From Sophora flavescens (Eukaryota; Streptophyta; Magnoliopsida; Fabales; Fabaceae): a stretch of 64,000 nt of DNA. Location: positions 236,331,379 through 236,395,378 of the forward strand of contig CM061062.1 of the NCBI GenBank assembly GCA_030762895.1. Reading direction: 5' to 3'. Positions 1 through 10,682 of the stretch are shown piece by piece. The position numbers and the translations under genes were made by a program. Position 1 is the stretch's first letter. Each line of letters starts with the position of its first letter. The notes under the pieces were generated by a model. It was not told the DNA's origin, ran no database searches, and was given only the letters and a program-made list of their open reading frames with translations.

Positions 1-355
1 TCGCTTCTGCCTGGCCTGTCATGGCCGTGATGGGCATCACGGCTAGGCCGTGACAGCTTCTGACTTTTGCCTTCAATCTTCTCAGTTTTCTTGATCATGG
101 CCATGATGGTCGTCACAGCTAGACCGTGATGGGCTCTACTTGGCTCATTTTCTTCACTTTTCAAGCTCTGTTTCATTCAAGCTCCATTAAGGCTAATTCT
201 GAGCATTTTTCCTTAAATCCCTGCAAAACAACACCAAGAAACCGCTTCACCCGTTCCAAGGGAAAAACTAACTAAAATCAAATAAAGAATGCCTAATCTA
301 TATGAAAAATGCATGCAAAAGTGTACAGGAAACATGATGTAAAATCACACTATCA
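1..355 (-). repeat. 3' LTR of the non-autonomous element, truncated by the window start
   Basis: Read on the minus strand the LTR starts TGATAGTGTG at 355, directly after a polypurine-like stretch containing AGCTTGGGGTGATT (about 356-375). The autonomous Athila LTR starts the same way at 56792. It holds two copies of the palindromic cassette (17-133). Only the first 355 bases of this LTR are visible. Confidence 0.78.
17..133. repeat. Palindromic cassette array A (2 units)
   Basis: Two units of the TCACGGCCGTGA / TCACGGCYAGGCCGTGA cassette, one near-intact and one decayed (TCATGGCCATGA). They match the units at 3697-3808 in the other LTR of the same element. Confidence 0.8.
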
Positions 356-2199
356 AATCACCCCAAGCTTATTCAATTGCTTGTCCTCAAGCAATCACTA
401 AGGCCAGAAGATCAATAATAATCAAAACATGGATAGTGAACCAAGAACCCGAGTAACTAATCCGAGTAACAGGCATTTCAAATAATTCAGCAAGAGACAA
501 TCAGTTCAAGTCCAATTAGAAGCTTAGGTTTCCTAGACTCATATTCTCATTGATTCGGGCACTCTTTCTCACCTGAAAATCACCCCAAGCTTATTCATTT
601 GCTTGGCACTCTTTCTTGCCTCACTCAAGTGTTTAGGGATATATGACATTTCGCTCAATTTCCTCAAGGAATGAATTCTACCATTGGCTTGACTATCAAC
701 CAAATCTCTACTTTATTAATGAAAATAATTAAGAATCAAGAGGTCTTTTGCTTTGGTTGTAACGGGGCCATGGGATTAATCGTTAGGAGGGAAAGTTAAG
801 AAAAGGACATTTCAAAAGGCTACACAAAATCAAGCATTGTAAAACATGACACCTTCTAAAATACCTTTTTGGGTTTTGATTCCTTTCTTTTCATTTTATT
901 TCTCATTTCTTTTTGTCATCCCCTTCTCTATATATTTTTCTTTTTCTTTTATTTGGAGAAGGGGAGATTTTCTAACTCAAGAGAAATATTTTTATGATTC
1001 TTTCATCCCAAACTTTTTTGCAACTACCTTTTTACCCTTTTTGTAATACTTTAGAAGGTCACCCATCAAGCATCATTCATCAAAAATTTTCAAGGGACCA
1101 AGAAAAGTATTTAATTCTTTCAGGCTCAAAATTGGGCAACCAAGGGGTAACATTTCATCATTCAAATCTCATAAGTCCGGAAAAATACCTAGTGCCTCAA
1201 TCATTTTCAAAAATGTTTTCAAAAGTTTTTAAGCTTGAAAATGGTTTCAAGTCAAGTTCTAGAGAATAACATCCAAGAGGAATAACACTCTAACACAAAG
1301 AATGGGGTAGATTTAGTGAGTACCCCTTTTTGGCTCAAAATCTCACATTTAGTAGTTCAAAAATCAATGAGAAACACAAATCTATGGACCCATATGCTAA
1401 TTATCAACTATCAAAGATTATCTCAAAATTTTTTATTTGTAGCCATATCACAAGAATAAAAAAAATTGGGTTCAACAATTCACTATCTCAATTAAATTGG
1501 CACTTAGTTCTCACAATTGGGTGCATCATATCTAAGCAAGGGCAATCTAATTGTGTGATCATGCAAACTATGCCTACATGAATGCAACATGAAAAATGCA
1601 AATGCAAAATACCCCTACCCCAAGCTTAAGAATTTACACTGTCCCCAATGTAAACAATCAAGTCGGAGAGAGGAGAAAAATAAAAAAATCTTGGAACAAC
1701 TCACCGAGGTGGTAGCGGGTGTTGGCTCACATTCCAATCAGAAACTTGCCTGAAAATTGGGTCACGGCCGTGAGCCTCATCACGGGAAGGCCGTGATCGA
1801 TTCTGATCCATGGGTGTTGGCCTATCACGACCGTGAACTCCATCACGGCTAGACCGTGATGCTCTCTGTTCTTCAAGGTCTTCTCGTCACGCCCGTGATA
1901 TGGATCACGGCTGGACCGTGATCCTTTCTTGTCTTCATGATTAGCTTATCACGGCCGTGACCAGTGTCACGGCCTGGGTGTGATGGTTGCTGCCTTTGCT
2001 CTTTTCCTTGTCTTCTTGCTCTCCCTTCCTTCTTTCCCCGAAATCACTTGGCAAATCTCAATTAATTATTTTTCCTCTTGATCTTCTCAAATTATTCAAG
2101 AGGTTAGAATGAAAAAACAAAATCTAAATAAAAAGAAGGGTTAAGAAAACCTGGGTTGCCTCCCAGTAAGCGCTTCTTTTACGTCACTAGCTTGACTCA
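356..2199 (-). other. Non-coding 3' internal region of the non-autonomous element
   Basis: No supportable ORF. Numerous stretches match the region between integrase and 3' LTR of the autonomous Athila element (56793-58437): the CACCCCAAGCTTA motif, the AAGAGACAATCA stretch, and a closing GTTGCCTCCCARTAAGCGCT block just before the coding part (2157-2180 versus 58365-58390). The main difference is a block of about 230 bases (1760-1986) of palindromic cassettes, which the autonomous copy lacks. Short ORFs on the plus strand (846-1581) look like chance frames in T-rich DNA. Confidence 0.7.
1760..1986. repeat. Palindromic cassette array B (4 units) inside the internal region
   Basis: Four consecutive units start near 1760, 1821, 1886 and 1947. 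Each has a TCACG-N2-CGTGA palindrome followed about 6-8 bases later by a TCACGG...CCGTGA near-palindrome, with about 20 bases between units. The flanking sequence aligns with 58180-58260 of the autonomous Athila element, where no such array exists. Confidence 0.8.
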
Positions 2200-3243
2200 T
2201 TAGAAGCATCCACCTGGATCCCATAGCTTGTGGTATAAGGACCAAGGTGTGCTCAAGATGTGAGATCCTCCGCCCGGATCCCATAGTTTGTGGAGTGGCA
2301 ATTTCAGAAGTAATATGAATCTATCCATAATCCCACCTAGCCAGTGTGTGAAAACTCCATTGACCTCTGCAATTATGAACTCACTTCCGCTCGGGTCAAA
2401 TGGAATTTTCAGGAGGAAGTTTGCCAGACAAGTGGAAGGGACTAATTTTGCAGTGTCCACACATGCATGTAAGACGACATATTTGTCTAATACAGAAAAT
2501 TCAGATTGCTCAGCAAGCATGGTAGAGTCCATTACCACTTCATCTACATTTTGAACTATCCCCAAAACCAGATTTTGCTCAAGTTGTGCTTCATCTGACT
2601 CTTGTACTAACTGTTTGCAAATCTCCTCAACTTGCATTTTGAAATTCTGCATCACAGCTTCGATACTGTCACAGTTGGTTCTGATTTTGGTCTTAGAGGT
2701 GGATAGTTCTTGGGAATATTGTTCTAGAGCAGCTTTCAACGGTGTCTGCTCATTCCATTCCCATTCCTCTTCTTGTTGCTCTTCTACCACCACCACTTCA
2801 TCTTCATTCATGTCCATGCTAGCCAATAGATTCTCTTCAATTTGAATTCCATGTGGCTTTTCTGCTAGTAATTTAAAAAATTCACAAGCTTGTTCTTCCA
2901 ACTTCTGAAAGATGTCGCTTAGTGATGCCACTATATTACTAGCATTTTTCCCTACTCGCATCTTAGCCCTCTGAATCATGGAACTAACTTCCTCCTTGCT
3001 ACGCTCTATGCTCAAGCTCAAAAGATGAACATCTATATCCCAAAGAATCTCTAGCAAATCGGGGTCCAGCTCGAAGTGTGGCGATGGTTGCAAGGATGAC
3101 ACATTGGATTCCCATTCCTCTTTGGAGTAAATCTTCACGTGCTTATTGGTGATACCATCAAACACGATCCAATCAAGTTGAGATCCCCAAGTTGGATAGT
3201 AATGATCGTCCATGTGTTGTCTCAACCTTGCACAAACAAACAC
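2200..3243 (-). CDS. Unrecognised 347-aa protein of the non-autonomous element
   Basis: An uninterrupted ORF in the position where gag-pol would sit in an Athila element, starting about 120 bases after the primer binding site. I do not recognise the family: there is no zinc knuckle, protease DSG/DTG, RT YVDD or integrase D,D,E motif. The N-terminal part (residues 10-50) is rich in aromatic residues (HYYPTWGSQ, EEWESN). The middle (about 85-220) is strongly acidic and probably helical or coiled-coil, with a Glu-rich run near 150-165. The C-terminus carries two copies of KLWDPGG, encoded by a short direct repeat at about 2210-2290. Ribosomes could also start at the internal Met in MDDHYYPT. An open frame of this length amid decayed neighbours suggests recent activity or selection. 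Its function is unknown; a structural or RNA-binding role in packaging is only a guess. Confidence 0.55.
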   Translation of the reverse strand: MFVCARLRQHMDDHYYPTWGSQLDWIVFDGITNKHVKIYSKEEWESNVSSLQPSPHFELDPDLLEILWDIDVHLLSLSIERSKEEVSSMIQRAKMRVGKNASNIVASLSDIFQKLEEQACEFFKLLAEKPHGIQIEENLLASMDMNEDEVVVVEEQQEEEWEWNEQTPLKAALEQYSQELSTSKTKIRTNCDSIEAVMQNFKMQVEEICKQLVQESDEAQLEQNLVLGIVQNVDEVVMDSTMLAEQSEFSVLDKYVVLHACVDTAKLVPSTCLANFLLKIPFDPSGSEFIIAEVNGVFTHWLGGIMDRFILLLKLPLHKLWDPGGGSHILSTPWSLYHKLWDPGGCF

Positions 3244-3365
3244 TCAAAAGAAAAAAAATCAAATCTGTACAGAGAAAATGTCAAATATATACAGAAAATA
3301 TATAAAAAAAATGTCTAAATTAGTTGCCTCCTTTGTTACTAATGATATTGTCAAAACCAATTCAT

Positions 3366-3378
3366 GGCAACGGCGCCA
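3366..3378 (-). other. Primer binding site, TGGCGCCGTTGCC
   Basis: On the minus strand TGGCGCCGTTGCC lies 9 bases inside the end of the right-hand LTR. This is the primer binding site typical of Athila and several other plant Ty3/gypsy lineages. It fixes the element's orientation as minus. Confidence 0.8.
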
Positions 3379-3387
3379 AAAACTTGT

Positions 3388-3981
3388 TGACGGTTCTAGG
3401 CAAGTATACCCAGTCGTACAAGTAATACGGTGGTGAGACCGATATCGTTCCCACGAGGATTGGATGTCAATTACCAGTTCACAAATTCAGCAACTATCTA
3501 GACTATTCAGAGAATTCAAAATAAAAAAAACAAAATGAATAAAATCTTTTTGTATTTTTGTCGAGTACTTGGAATGCGAAAAGGGTATGTTGGGCCAGGC
3601 CGTGACGTGTTCTGGGGTGGACGCGCTTTCAAATTTGGAGCATCACGGCCGTGAGCCTCATCACGGCTAGGCCGTGATCGCTTCTGCCTGGCCTGTCACG
3701 GTAGTGATGGGCATCACGGCTAGGCCGTGACAGCTTCTGACTTTTGCCTTCAATCTTCTCAATTTTCTTGATCATGGCTGTGATGGTCATCACGGCTAGG
3801 CCGTGATGGGCTCTGCTTGGCTCATTTTCTTCACTTTTCAAGCTCTATTTCATCCAAGCTCCATCAAGGCTAATTCTGAGCATTTTTCCTTAAATTCCTG
3901 CAAAACAACAACAAGAAACCGCTTCACCCGTTCCAAGGGAAAAACTAACTAAAATCAAATAAATAATGCCTAATCTATATG
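3388..3981 (-). repeat. 5' LTR of the non-autonomous element, missing its first ~54 bases
   Basis: The inner end is TGACGG on the plus strand, homologous to the TGACAC end of the Athila LTR at 55329. The adjoining GGCAAGTRTACC and accGatATCGTTC blocks are shared with 55341-55400. The outer end stops matching at 3981: the other LTR continues for another 54 bases to its TGATAG terminus, but here unrelated sequence begins. The LTR is about 0.6 kb, against 1.46 kb in the autonomous element. It lacks the TATA box and leader seen there, so the promoter of this copy may be missing. Confidence 0.78.
3592..3808. repeat. Palindromic cassette array C (3 units plus a half unit)
   Basis: A half unit near 3593 is followed by units at about 3641, 3697 and 3773. 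The last two are the counterparts of array A in the other LTR. The TCACGGCTAGGCCGTGA half is best preserved here. Confidence 0.82.
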
Positions 3982-4646
3982 CTCAGCTACATTCACTAAC
4001 ATGGTTTCAGTGTAAGGCTTACCATTTCCTACATCAAAGGGTGAGTGGAAATAGCCGGCGCATAGTGCACGGCTTACCATTTCCTACATTAAAGGTGAAT
4101 GGAAATAGTCGAGGCATAAGCAAGCAATGGCAACATAAGTATAGAAGGGGATACCAATTGAACGAGACGAAGTGAAAAGATATTTAGCTATGTGTCAAAT
4201 CGGCAACATAAGTATACTAACTGCCAACATAATGTCTTTAAGAGGTTGGAGTTCCCAAGATCAACCGAATAAGATAAAATGGGGGGACACTTAGCCGTGT
4301 CAACTAGACAAGATGAGGCTACTATATGTAAACCTAGTCTCTTTAGAAGGTTGGAGTTTCTTGGATCAGCTGAATCAGTTAAAGCTGGGGGCATTTAGAC
4401 ATCATGTCTACCATCTGCAAACCTAGTAGTTCCAGGAGATTCAAGTTTCCACATGCAACAGAGTCATGTTAATCGATAGCAAAGGAGAAGAAAAAAGATA
4501 ATACATGTAGATGAAACATGTCAGCTGAGAACTAGAGCAACCGATAGGGTGAAGGTTCAGTATCAAAATCGACAAGTGGATTCGACTGACATAAAGCATC
4601 TTTCACCTTCCTCTTATCATCGTCAGCTAAAAGATGTAGGGGGCAT
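3982..4646 (+). other. 3' internal end of a plus-strand Ty3/gypsy-type element, with diverged tandem repeats
   Basis: No coding sequence is recognisable. Two kinds of diverged duplication are visible. A unit of about 60 bases around GGCTTACCATTTCCTACAT occurs at about 4016 and 4071. A unit of about 130 bases around GGTTGGAGTT is repeated at about 4233 and 4358. The stretch ends in a polypurine tract (4629-4646), so it is read as the 3' internal part of an element whose LTR follows. The upstream remainder was lost at the junction with the non-autonomous element. Confidence 0.5.
4629..4646 (+). other. Polypurine tract
   Basis: AAAAGATGTAGGGGGCAT lies immediately before a TGTTATCACC LTR start. 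This is the usual form of the plus-strand priming site in plant Ty3/gypsy elements. Confidence 0.65.
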
Positions 4647-5622
4647 TGTTATCACCAAAAATTAAGTATTAGGTGATAGCCGATTGTGGTAATTAGCTGA
4701 TTAATTTATTTAGCCGAGAAGAACAGTTGGATCAAAATCGACTGAATTAGGATGGTCTGAACGCACCTGAAGCTAAGATAAGTAGCTGATTACCAGTAGC
4801 AAGACATATTTAGCTGAGGAAATTTAGATGATGCAGAATCAGTCGATGTAGAATCAGTCGATGCAGAATCAGTCGAACGTGGCTGCTAAGTCTAGATGGG
4901 TTTGGAGGCTGTTATTGGGCTCGTGTGGATGTTGATTAAAGGCCCAAGAGACTACTATTATATTTAGAAAAACGAAATAGCATGAAAATGATCAAGTCAT
5001 AGCACGGTAACCACTTACCTAGATTTTTAGGATGAAGTTGGAGTTGGTTTTGGAGAGAGAAAATGAAGATAGAGGCTGATCAGTTGTAATCAAGAGCAGT
5101 TTATGAGTTGACCAAGTCAAAAACGTGCATCAACACCCACTCCCTTAAAAATAGGGATATGGAGAACATGGTCAGTTGATGGACAGTTAGTCGTTTGGCC
5201 GGTAACTTAGTCGATTGAGCATATATATGAGCAAGCCACTAATGGAAGGACGTGGGATGCGCCTAGAAAATAGGAGTTAGTGGCTGATGGTCTTAGTGAA
5301 CGTTTTTCTTAGCCGTTTTTGTCAGTCATGATGTTCACAATGTTGCTAGAAAATAGGAGTTATTGGCTAATTGAAGTGGCTTTAGAATAGCTGAGTTTTT
5401 TGCCTATAAATACCAATTGTATAGATTATTTTGAGACGACCCATTAATCAAACAACTTATTCTTTACTTTACTTTGCTTTTCTTTCATTTAACGCTTTCC
5501 TTTATTGCTTTCATGCAACTTTAGATAGCTTCTCACTTCACCTTCTACATTGCACTTTATTTAGCAGTCTAGAAACCCAAAGTTGAGAAATAGAGTCCCT
5601 TTCTTAGTGTAATCGCCTGCAC
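4647..5622 (+). repeat. 3' LTR (or remnant) of a plus-strand Ty3/gypsy-type element
   Basis: It starts TGTTATCACC just after the polypurine tract and probably ends near TGCACA at about 5622. A TATA box in GCCTATAAATACC (about 5400-5412) is followed by a pyrimidine-rich leader, as expected for U3-R-U5. Triplicated CAGTCGATG-type words occur near 4845-4880. The right boundary is uncertain because no second LTR is available for comparison. Confidence 0.5.
5404..5410 (+). promoter_or_regulatory. TATA box of the 4647-5622 LTR
   Basis: TATAAAT follows a purine-poor U3 and precedes a T/C-rich leader of about 150 bases. It is consistent with a Pol II LTR promoter. Confidence 0.45.
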
Positions 5623-6720
5623 ATAAAATGAGAATCATTATCCAATGTGTGAATTAGTCATTCAAACAACAATATGTAAATGACAGTGATAGGTTTTTGA
5701 AAGGGGGTTTGATGTTGTTTTCAGGTGAACTTGTTTATCAAAGTACATGTTATATAAAAACCCAAAATTCTTGGAAAGAATACTGGAGTTTTGTGTACTT
5801 GTATATTGAATATTGATGTAAGGTGTTGTATTATTGCTATTTAGCTTGAAGCACATAATTGCATGGGTGTCCTTCAACCCTAGAGGTGGGGTAGAGTAGT
5901 CACTATAATGCTTAAACTAGATCATATTAATGAAATATTTTTACTTGTTGAAAAAACTTAATTTGATTAATTCAGCTGCTCAGTTAAATAAAATAATATT
6001 AAAATGGAATAATGATATTATAATAAAAATTAAAATATAATAAATATTAGTATTAATAATTATTTTTATTTAAAATATATAATATATTATATATGCCACA
6101 TGACTTTAAATAATATTATTTCGGCCTACGTGGGAGTGCTGGCGTGGCGAGCCGTTAACCACGTCACCATTTAACATATGAGAACTAATTGTAGGGATTA
6201 AAAACCAAAGTTTTAGAACTTGCAAGAATCAAAACTAATGAAAAAAAAAGAAGGGTTCTGAACCAAAATTCGACCACTTTGCAAGGACTAAAAAATTATT
6301 AAACTTAAAACAGCAAAAAATTACTTTGTGTCACAACATGACAACATCTTGGAGGAGGCAGGACACATGTCATCCTCTTGGTGAAGGAAGGCTCATATAA
6401 AAATTTCTCCAGAATTTAATGACTGGGTTAAATGCCTCGATTCCCACTATATTGGTCCTCGGTGCCTCACATTGTCAGGGGGTTTAAGTACCATTGCTTC
6501 CCTCCCCAAGACAATTGAATTGTCCTTCTCGTCAACCTAAGTTGCCGCTGGCTAATAGATCTCGATGAAGATGCCGCTTGTTTTGTTGGTTATATGAGTG
6601 AGGGATGTTGTCATTTTTGTGTTTTTTATTTAATGTATTTTTTTATAATCCAGATAATTTTGATCATATTTCTTCATGTGAAATGGCTCCATAGATTTCG
6701 AGAAGGACTTTGTTGGGGCT
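5623..6720. other. Unassigned stretch, AT-rich
   Basis: I see no convincing gene. 5930-6120 is very AT-rich (TATAATATATTATATAT). 6180-6300 has the phrase CAAGGACTAAAA seen in many plant repeats, but I cannot name a family. The minus-strand frame at 5662-5877 (71 aa) has no recognisable features. It is probably decayed repeat DNA. Confidence 0.4.
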
Positions 6721-6944
6721 CTTAGATCATGGGGGTCCCTTCGTTGCAGCCGAGACTACTACATTCGAGGGGGTTAGGAAAGAAAAGGGAAGCGTGTGAT
6801 TGATCTTAGTGACCGTTTTGAGAACACGAAGAATGGTATGATGGTCCGGAAGCGGCTTTGGAGGAAGCGCCAAAGCAGGGGGCGCCAACTTCAAAGAGAC
6901 GTAACGAAGGGATATCTCCTCAGCTACTTTAAAGTCGGGTTGAG

Positions 6945-7438
6945 TTGTCCTTTGATGACGTGTCCTTGTGGATTCCTTCATTTTTGCTTAATCTTGCTCC
7001 CAGCGACCAACTTCAGTACCGGGCTAACGTAGACCTTTACCAATCCCTTTTTCCTTCTCAGATTGAAAAAATGATCGAAGTCCCAAGGGTTATATTGGAA
7101 AGTATGACCTCCTTTTCCGAGTTAGATTCTTCATTGGATGAGACTAAGATGGTTGATCTCGAGGCTGAGAACCAAAAGCTGAAGCAACAGACTGCCGAAG
7201 ACCAGCACCTTATGATCGAGTTCGGGAAGTTGACTGGGGAAAATGAGCAATTGAAAGAGTATTTTTGGCAGTCTCGTGCTGACGTGGCTTGTTTGGAAGA
7301 GTCATGTACTACCTTATGGGTCCCGAAAGACTCTCTTCAAGATGACCTTCATGCTGCCACCGATAAGGTGGAGAAGTCGGAAGTAGAAGTAAAAGAACTG
7401 AAGGTGTTCTCGGCCAGACAATTCACCGAGGGCTTTTA
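6945..7438 (+). pseudogene. Coiled-coil ORF, first part, interrupted by Cassandra
   Basis: A plus-strand frame encodes about 165 aa, with a predicted coiled coil at about residues 65-155 (EAENQKLKQQTAED, then KVEKSEVEVKELKVF). It is cut at 7438 by the Cassandra insertion. The reading frame then has stops but resumes recognisably at 11835-11987, ending in an acidic tail (ELDEEEVVE). It lies on the strand opposite to the Tat pol at 12784-14650 and just downstream of that pol. Some Tat-lineage elements (for example Grande) carry an extra antisense ORF in this position, and I infer that this is such an ORF. Upstream frames from about 6540 look like decayed earlier coding sequence. Its role is unknown. 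Confidence 0.45.
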
Positions 7439-8343
7439 TGTGACACCCAGGGCTGATGAGGGCGGGTGTAACAACCTGTTTTATTTACGTTGTTTTAACA
7501 GTAAAAATATATTTATTATATTTTTATTTGAGACTTAGGAAATGACTTTGGAGAAAATAAAATCATATCTAAAACCTACTCTACGGTAGGAAGCTTTGGT
7601 TAAAATTTGAGTTTAAAACTCAGACAGAAACCAGTTTTTGTTTTTTAACTGACGGTATAATTTTATACCGGTAGAAAACCCTAATTTGACCCGAAACTGA
7701 AATTTGTAGATTTTTTATATTTTGTCCGTGAGGAATTCTACTTTCCAAATTTCTGATCAGAATTAAAATATTATGTTTATTCGGACGAATTTTGGTAAAA
7801 GTTCGGACGGAAAACGGTCGGTGTTTTCACTGACAGTAAGATTTTAATGATCGAAAAACCTAATTTTGACTCGAGAACGAAATGGTTTGTATTTAAATCA
7901 TATTTCCAACGAGTCTGGTTAGTTTGAAAATTTTCAACCAAAAACAAAATATTACGCTTTTATTCGGGCGTAAAACCCTAATCAGGAAACTGACGGAATG
8001 ACTCATCAAGAGGAGCTGAGCTAAGGGATGACTCATCAAGATTTTATGATGCAATTAATGATAAAAATTATGAGTTTTTAAGCGAAATGACCAAAATGCC
8101 CTTTTAACTTAACCTAACCGAAGTTTAGTTAATTTCTAACTATGGTTAAGGAACCATGGTTAATTTGTGTGGACAAGGGGCAGCCACATCTACCTTAATT
8201 TTGAGCCACATATTATTAACTATGATTAGCCAAATAACCCCAGTTAAGTCAATTGTTAACTATAGTTAATCATTATATAGTGTTATATTCCTAAAACCTA
8301 TTAATCTAAGCTTAATATGGCAAACAAGGCATAAGCCTTCCAC

Positions 8344-8350
8344 TATAAAA
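8344..8350 (+). promoter_or_regulatory. TATA box of solo LTR copy 1
   Basis: TATAAAA is followed by a long T/C-rich leader and an AG|GTAACA donor-like site near 8515. The equivalent in copy 2 is CTATAAATACC near 21929. It sets the LTR's sense as plus. Confidence 0.5.
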
Positions 8351-9600
8351 CCCAATGAGGCCGTCACCCCCTTCCCCATTTCCCCACTTCATCTTCTTGC
8401 TTTTCTTCACAAAAAACTCACTAAACTCCATTGTTGATCTTCAAGAACTTCAAGTGTTTTCCATTAACAAGCTTGCCAAGATCATCATCAATTCTTCTTC
8501 TACTTTCTTAACTTAGGTAACATTATCATCTCCTCTCTTTTTAAGATCTTGTTCTTCATATTTCTTGAGTTTCCATTTCTTAAATCTAGAACTTTAAAGA
8601 AATCAAGAAAATTGTAGAAAAATCCTAAAAATGTAAAACTAATTTCTATGATCTAGTTATAATCACTACTATCATCATCTAAGAGCTTGTAAGCAAAAAC
8701 ATTTTCTTTCCTATTGTTATTCTCAAGGCCGAAACTGTCATGAAAAATGGGTTTGGTGTTTTTGATTCTATTGTGAAATCTAATGCTTGAAGTAACCTCT
8801 CTAGTATGTATGTTATCTAAATCCAAAAGCTTGAATCAAAAGGAATTTTCTAACCTATTTTGTCAAGGAAGGCCGAAACCTTAGAGTGAAGAGATTGAAA
8901 TATTTGTATTCAATTGTTGAATGATGAAACTTGTTTTTGATTCTAGCATGCCTTGTGCTCACAAATCCAAGAGTTTGAAATCAAAAAAATTTTCTAACCT
9001 ATTTTGGTTCATTGAGACCGAAACCCTAACCTAGTTGGTTAGAATATTTTTTTTTCACAATTTTAACTATTAACACTTAATCTATGCTCTAGAAACTAGT
9101 AACTAAAAGATTAGATTAAGAATATAACCGTAGCCTTATTTGGATGAGTTGTCCGAACCTAGCACCATATGTCCATATTTAGATTTGTTGATTAATTTGT
9201 TTTATTGTTGATTTGGTTGAAGGTGATTTTGGTAATTCGTGGCGGGATAACGAGGATCGTCGTTTTTGTGTTTCCGGTGATAACTTAGGTGGGAGAAAGA
9301 ATCAACCTATCGTCGGAATCGATAAGTAGTAGATTATACGATAATTGTGTAGGGCGACCTAAACCCTACTAGAGGTCGAGTAATCGACAAGACCAAAATC
9401 ACATTGGAAACCTTTTCTATAAAACCAATAATGATTCGGGTATTATAGGTTATCGATATTAGGTTGATTATAGGTATTTGATGCTGTTTGAATTTATGTT
9501 ATTGAATTTACTGTGATACGCTGGTTGAGGTATTCCATCTGCATGTGACATATTGTTTTCGGTGTTTGAATATTTGATGATTTTGAGGAGGTTGTTTGTC

Positions 9601-9713
9601 TGTCACGACCGTTATGGCTGTCATGGCCAGGCCGTGACAAGTTCTATGTTGTAGAAATGCTTGCCGTTGATGCCTATCACAACTGTGATGGCTATCACGG
9701 CCATGCCGTGACA
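9601..9713. repeat. Palindromic cassette array D (2 units) in solo LTR copy 1
   Basis: Two units about 74 bases apart, with some decay (TCACGACCGTTA, TCACAACTGTGA). Each is followed by TCTGAC or TTCTATG. The position corresponds exactly to array E in copy 2. Confidence 0.78.
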
Positions 9714-9808
9714 GGGTCTGACTTTATGGTTTACTAGATTTGAATATTTTCTAATGTATGTTATGTATGATCTGCCTGGTTGTTAATATTGTGCTTAGTG
9801 GATTTTAA

Positions 9809-9810
<2 letters not shown>

Positions 9811-9856
<46 letters not shown>
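9811..9856. repeat. (AT)n microsatellite
   Basis: A pure AT dinucleotide run of 46 bases inside solo LTR copy 1. The second copy has only a short TATATAT at the same place (about 23646), so the run expanded in this copy. Confidence 0.9.
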
Positions 9857-9862
<6 letters not shown>

Positions 9863-10484
9863 TGAGAGATAGTTGTTTGTTTTGGGTGTGAGAATAATGG
9901 TAACTTAGAGGTGCCTAACCTCAATGATGTATTGTTATGAGGTGTGGTGACTTAGAATATGTGTTGAGTTCTAGTGGAAGGTTAAGACATTATGATGTTG
10001 TTAAAATGGGTTGGTGAGATTCACGTGTATTGGTAATATAATACACGAGGTCGGTGTTGTTGTTCACAACCGTGTATTGATAATATAATACATGAGGTCA
10101 AGAGTTCTCGCTAGACCATTCCACCTTAGAAATAGGTTGTGCAGCTATAGTGTTATTGAATTTCATTGAGCACCCTCAGGAGTGGAAGGGGTGTGCACTG
10201 GGAGCATCGTGCAGCTATAGTGTCATGCTTAGCATGAGCGTTCTCACCATGGATGAGAATGTGCACCGAGAATTTGGAACATGTCGCTTGAACGTCTGAC
10301 TGACATTCCCCGAGAGGAATGCATGAAAGAAATCAGTAGTGGCCACATCAGTATGAAATTCTAGTCGTACGAGTTTGGGGTAGAGGATGATACATTACTT
10401 TGAGGATGCTTTGTTAGTTAGGTGTTGAATGATGTTATGTCTGTGATAATTACTGTATAATTTACTATTATTCTTTTTCACTTT

Positions 10485-10682
10485 TTGATGATAGAACTAC
10501 TTCTTATCCCTTATATTTCTGTGTTTTTGTGGATGACTTTACTTACATTAGAAGACCTGATGGAGGATTATGTTGCTGAGGAGATGGATGGAAATCTGTA
10601 TGAAACGGAGGTTGCTGAGGAGTTGGATGGAACTCCTTACGAACCAAACGCTGGAGGTCGAGCTGTGATCCATGGTGATTAG
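10485..10682 (+). CDS. Conserved acidic short ORF in the solo LTR (copy 1)
   Basis: It encodes 65 aa: a hydrophobic first third (about residues 3-22, membrane-like), then an acidic repeat with YVAEEMDG and VAEELDGTPYE. The second solo LTR preserves the same frame at about 24330-24465 without internal indels, and many of the differences are synonymous. It lies near the 3' end of the LTR, downstream of the TATA box. No family is recognised. It may be real coding sequence carried in the LTR, or a coincidence of a short conserved region. Confidence 0.35.
   Translation: MMIELLLIPYISVFLWMTLLTLEDLMEDYVAEEMDGNLYETEVAEELDGTPYEPNAGGRAVIHGD

Larger units (their letters stand above)
1..3981 (-). mobile_element. 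Non-autonomous Athila-lineage LTR retrotransposon (left end beyond window)
   Basis: The segment at 1-302 is repeated at 3679-3981 with about 95% identity by eye. These are the two LTRs of a minus-strand element: 3' LTR on the left (cut by the window edge) and 5' LTR on the right. Between them lie an Athila-type primer binding site (3366-3378), one 347-aa ORF (2200-3243) and a non-coding 3' segment (356-2199). That non-coding segment is clearly homologous to the 3' non-coding segment (56793-58437) of the autonomous Athila element in this window. No gag, protease, RT or integrase is present, so it must depend on enzymes from another element, plausibly the Athila family to the right (inference). 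Confidence 0.82.

Noticed and set aside
5662..5877. 71-aa minus-strand frame
   Set aside because: Short, no motif, in AT-rich unassigned DNA with no conserved neighbour.
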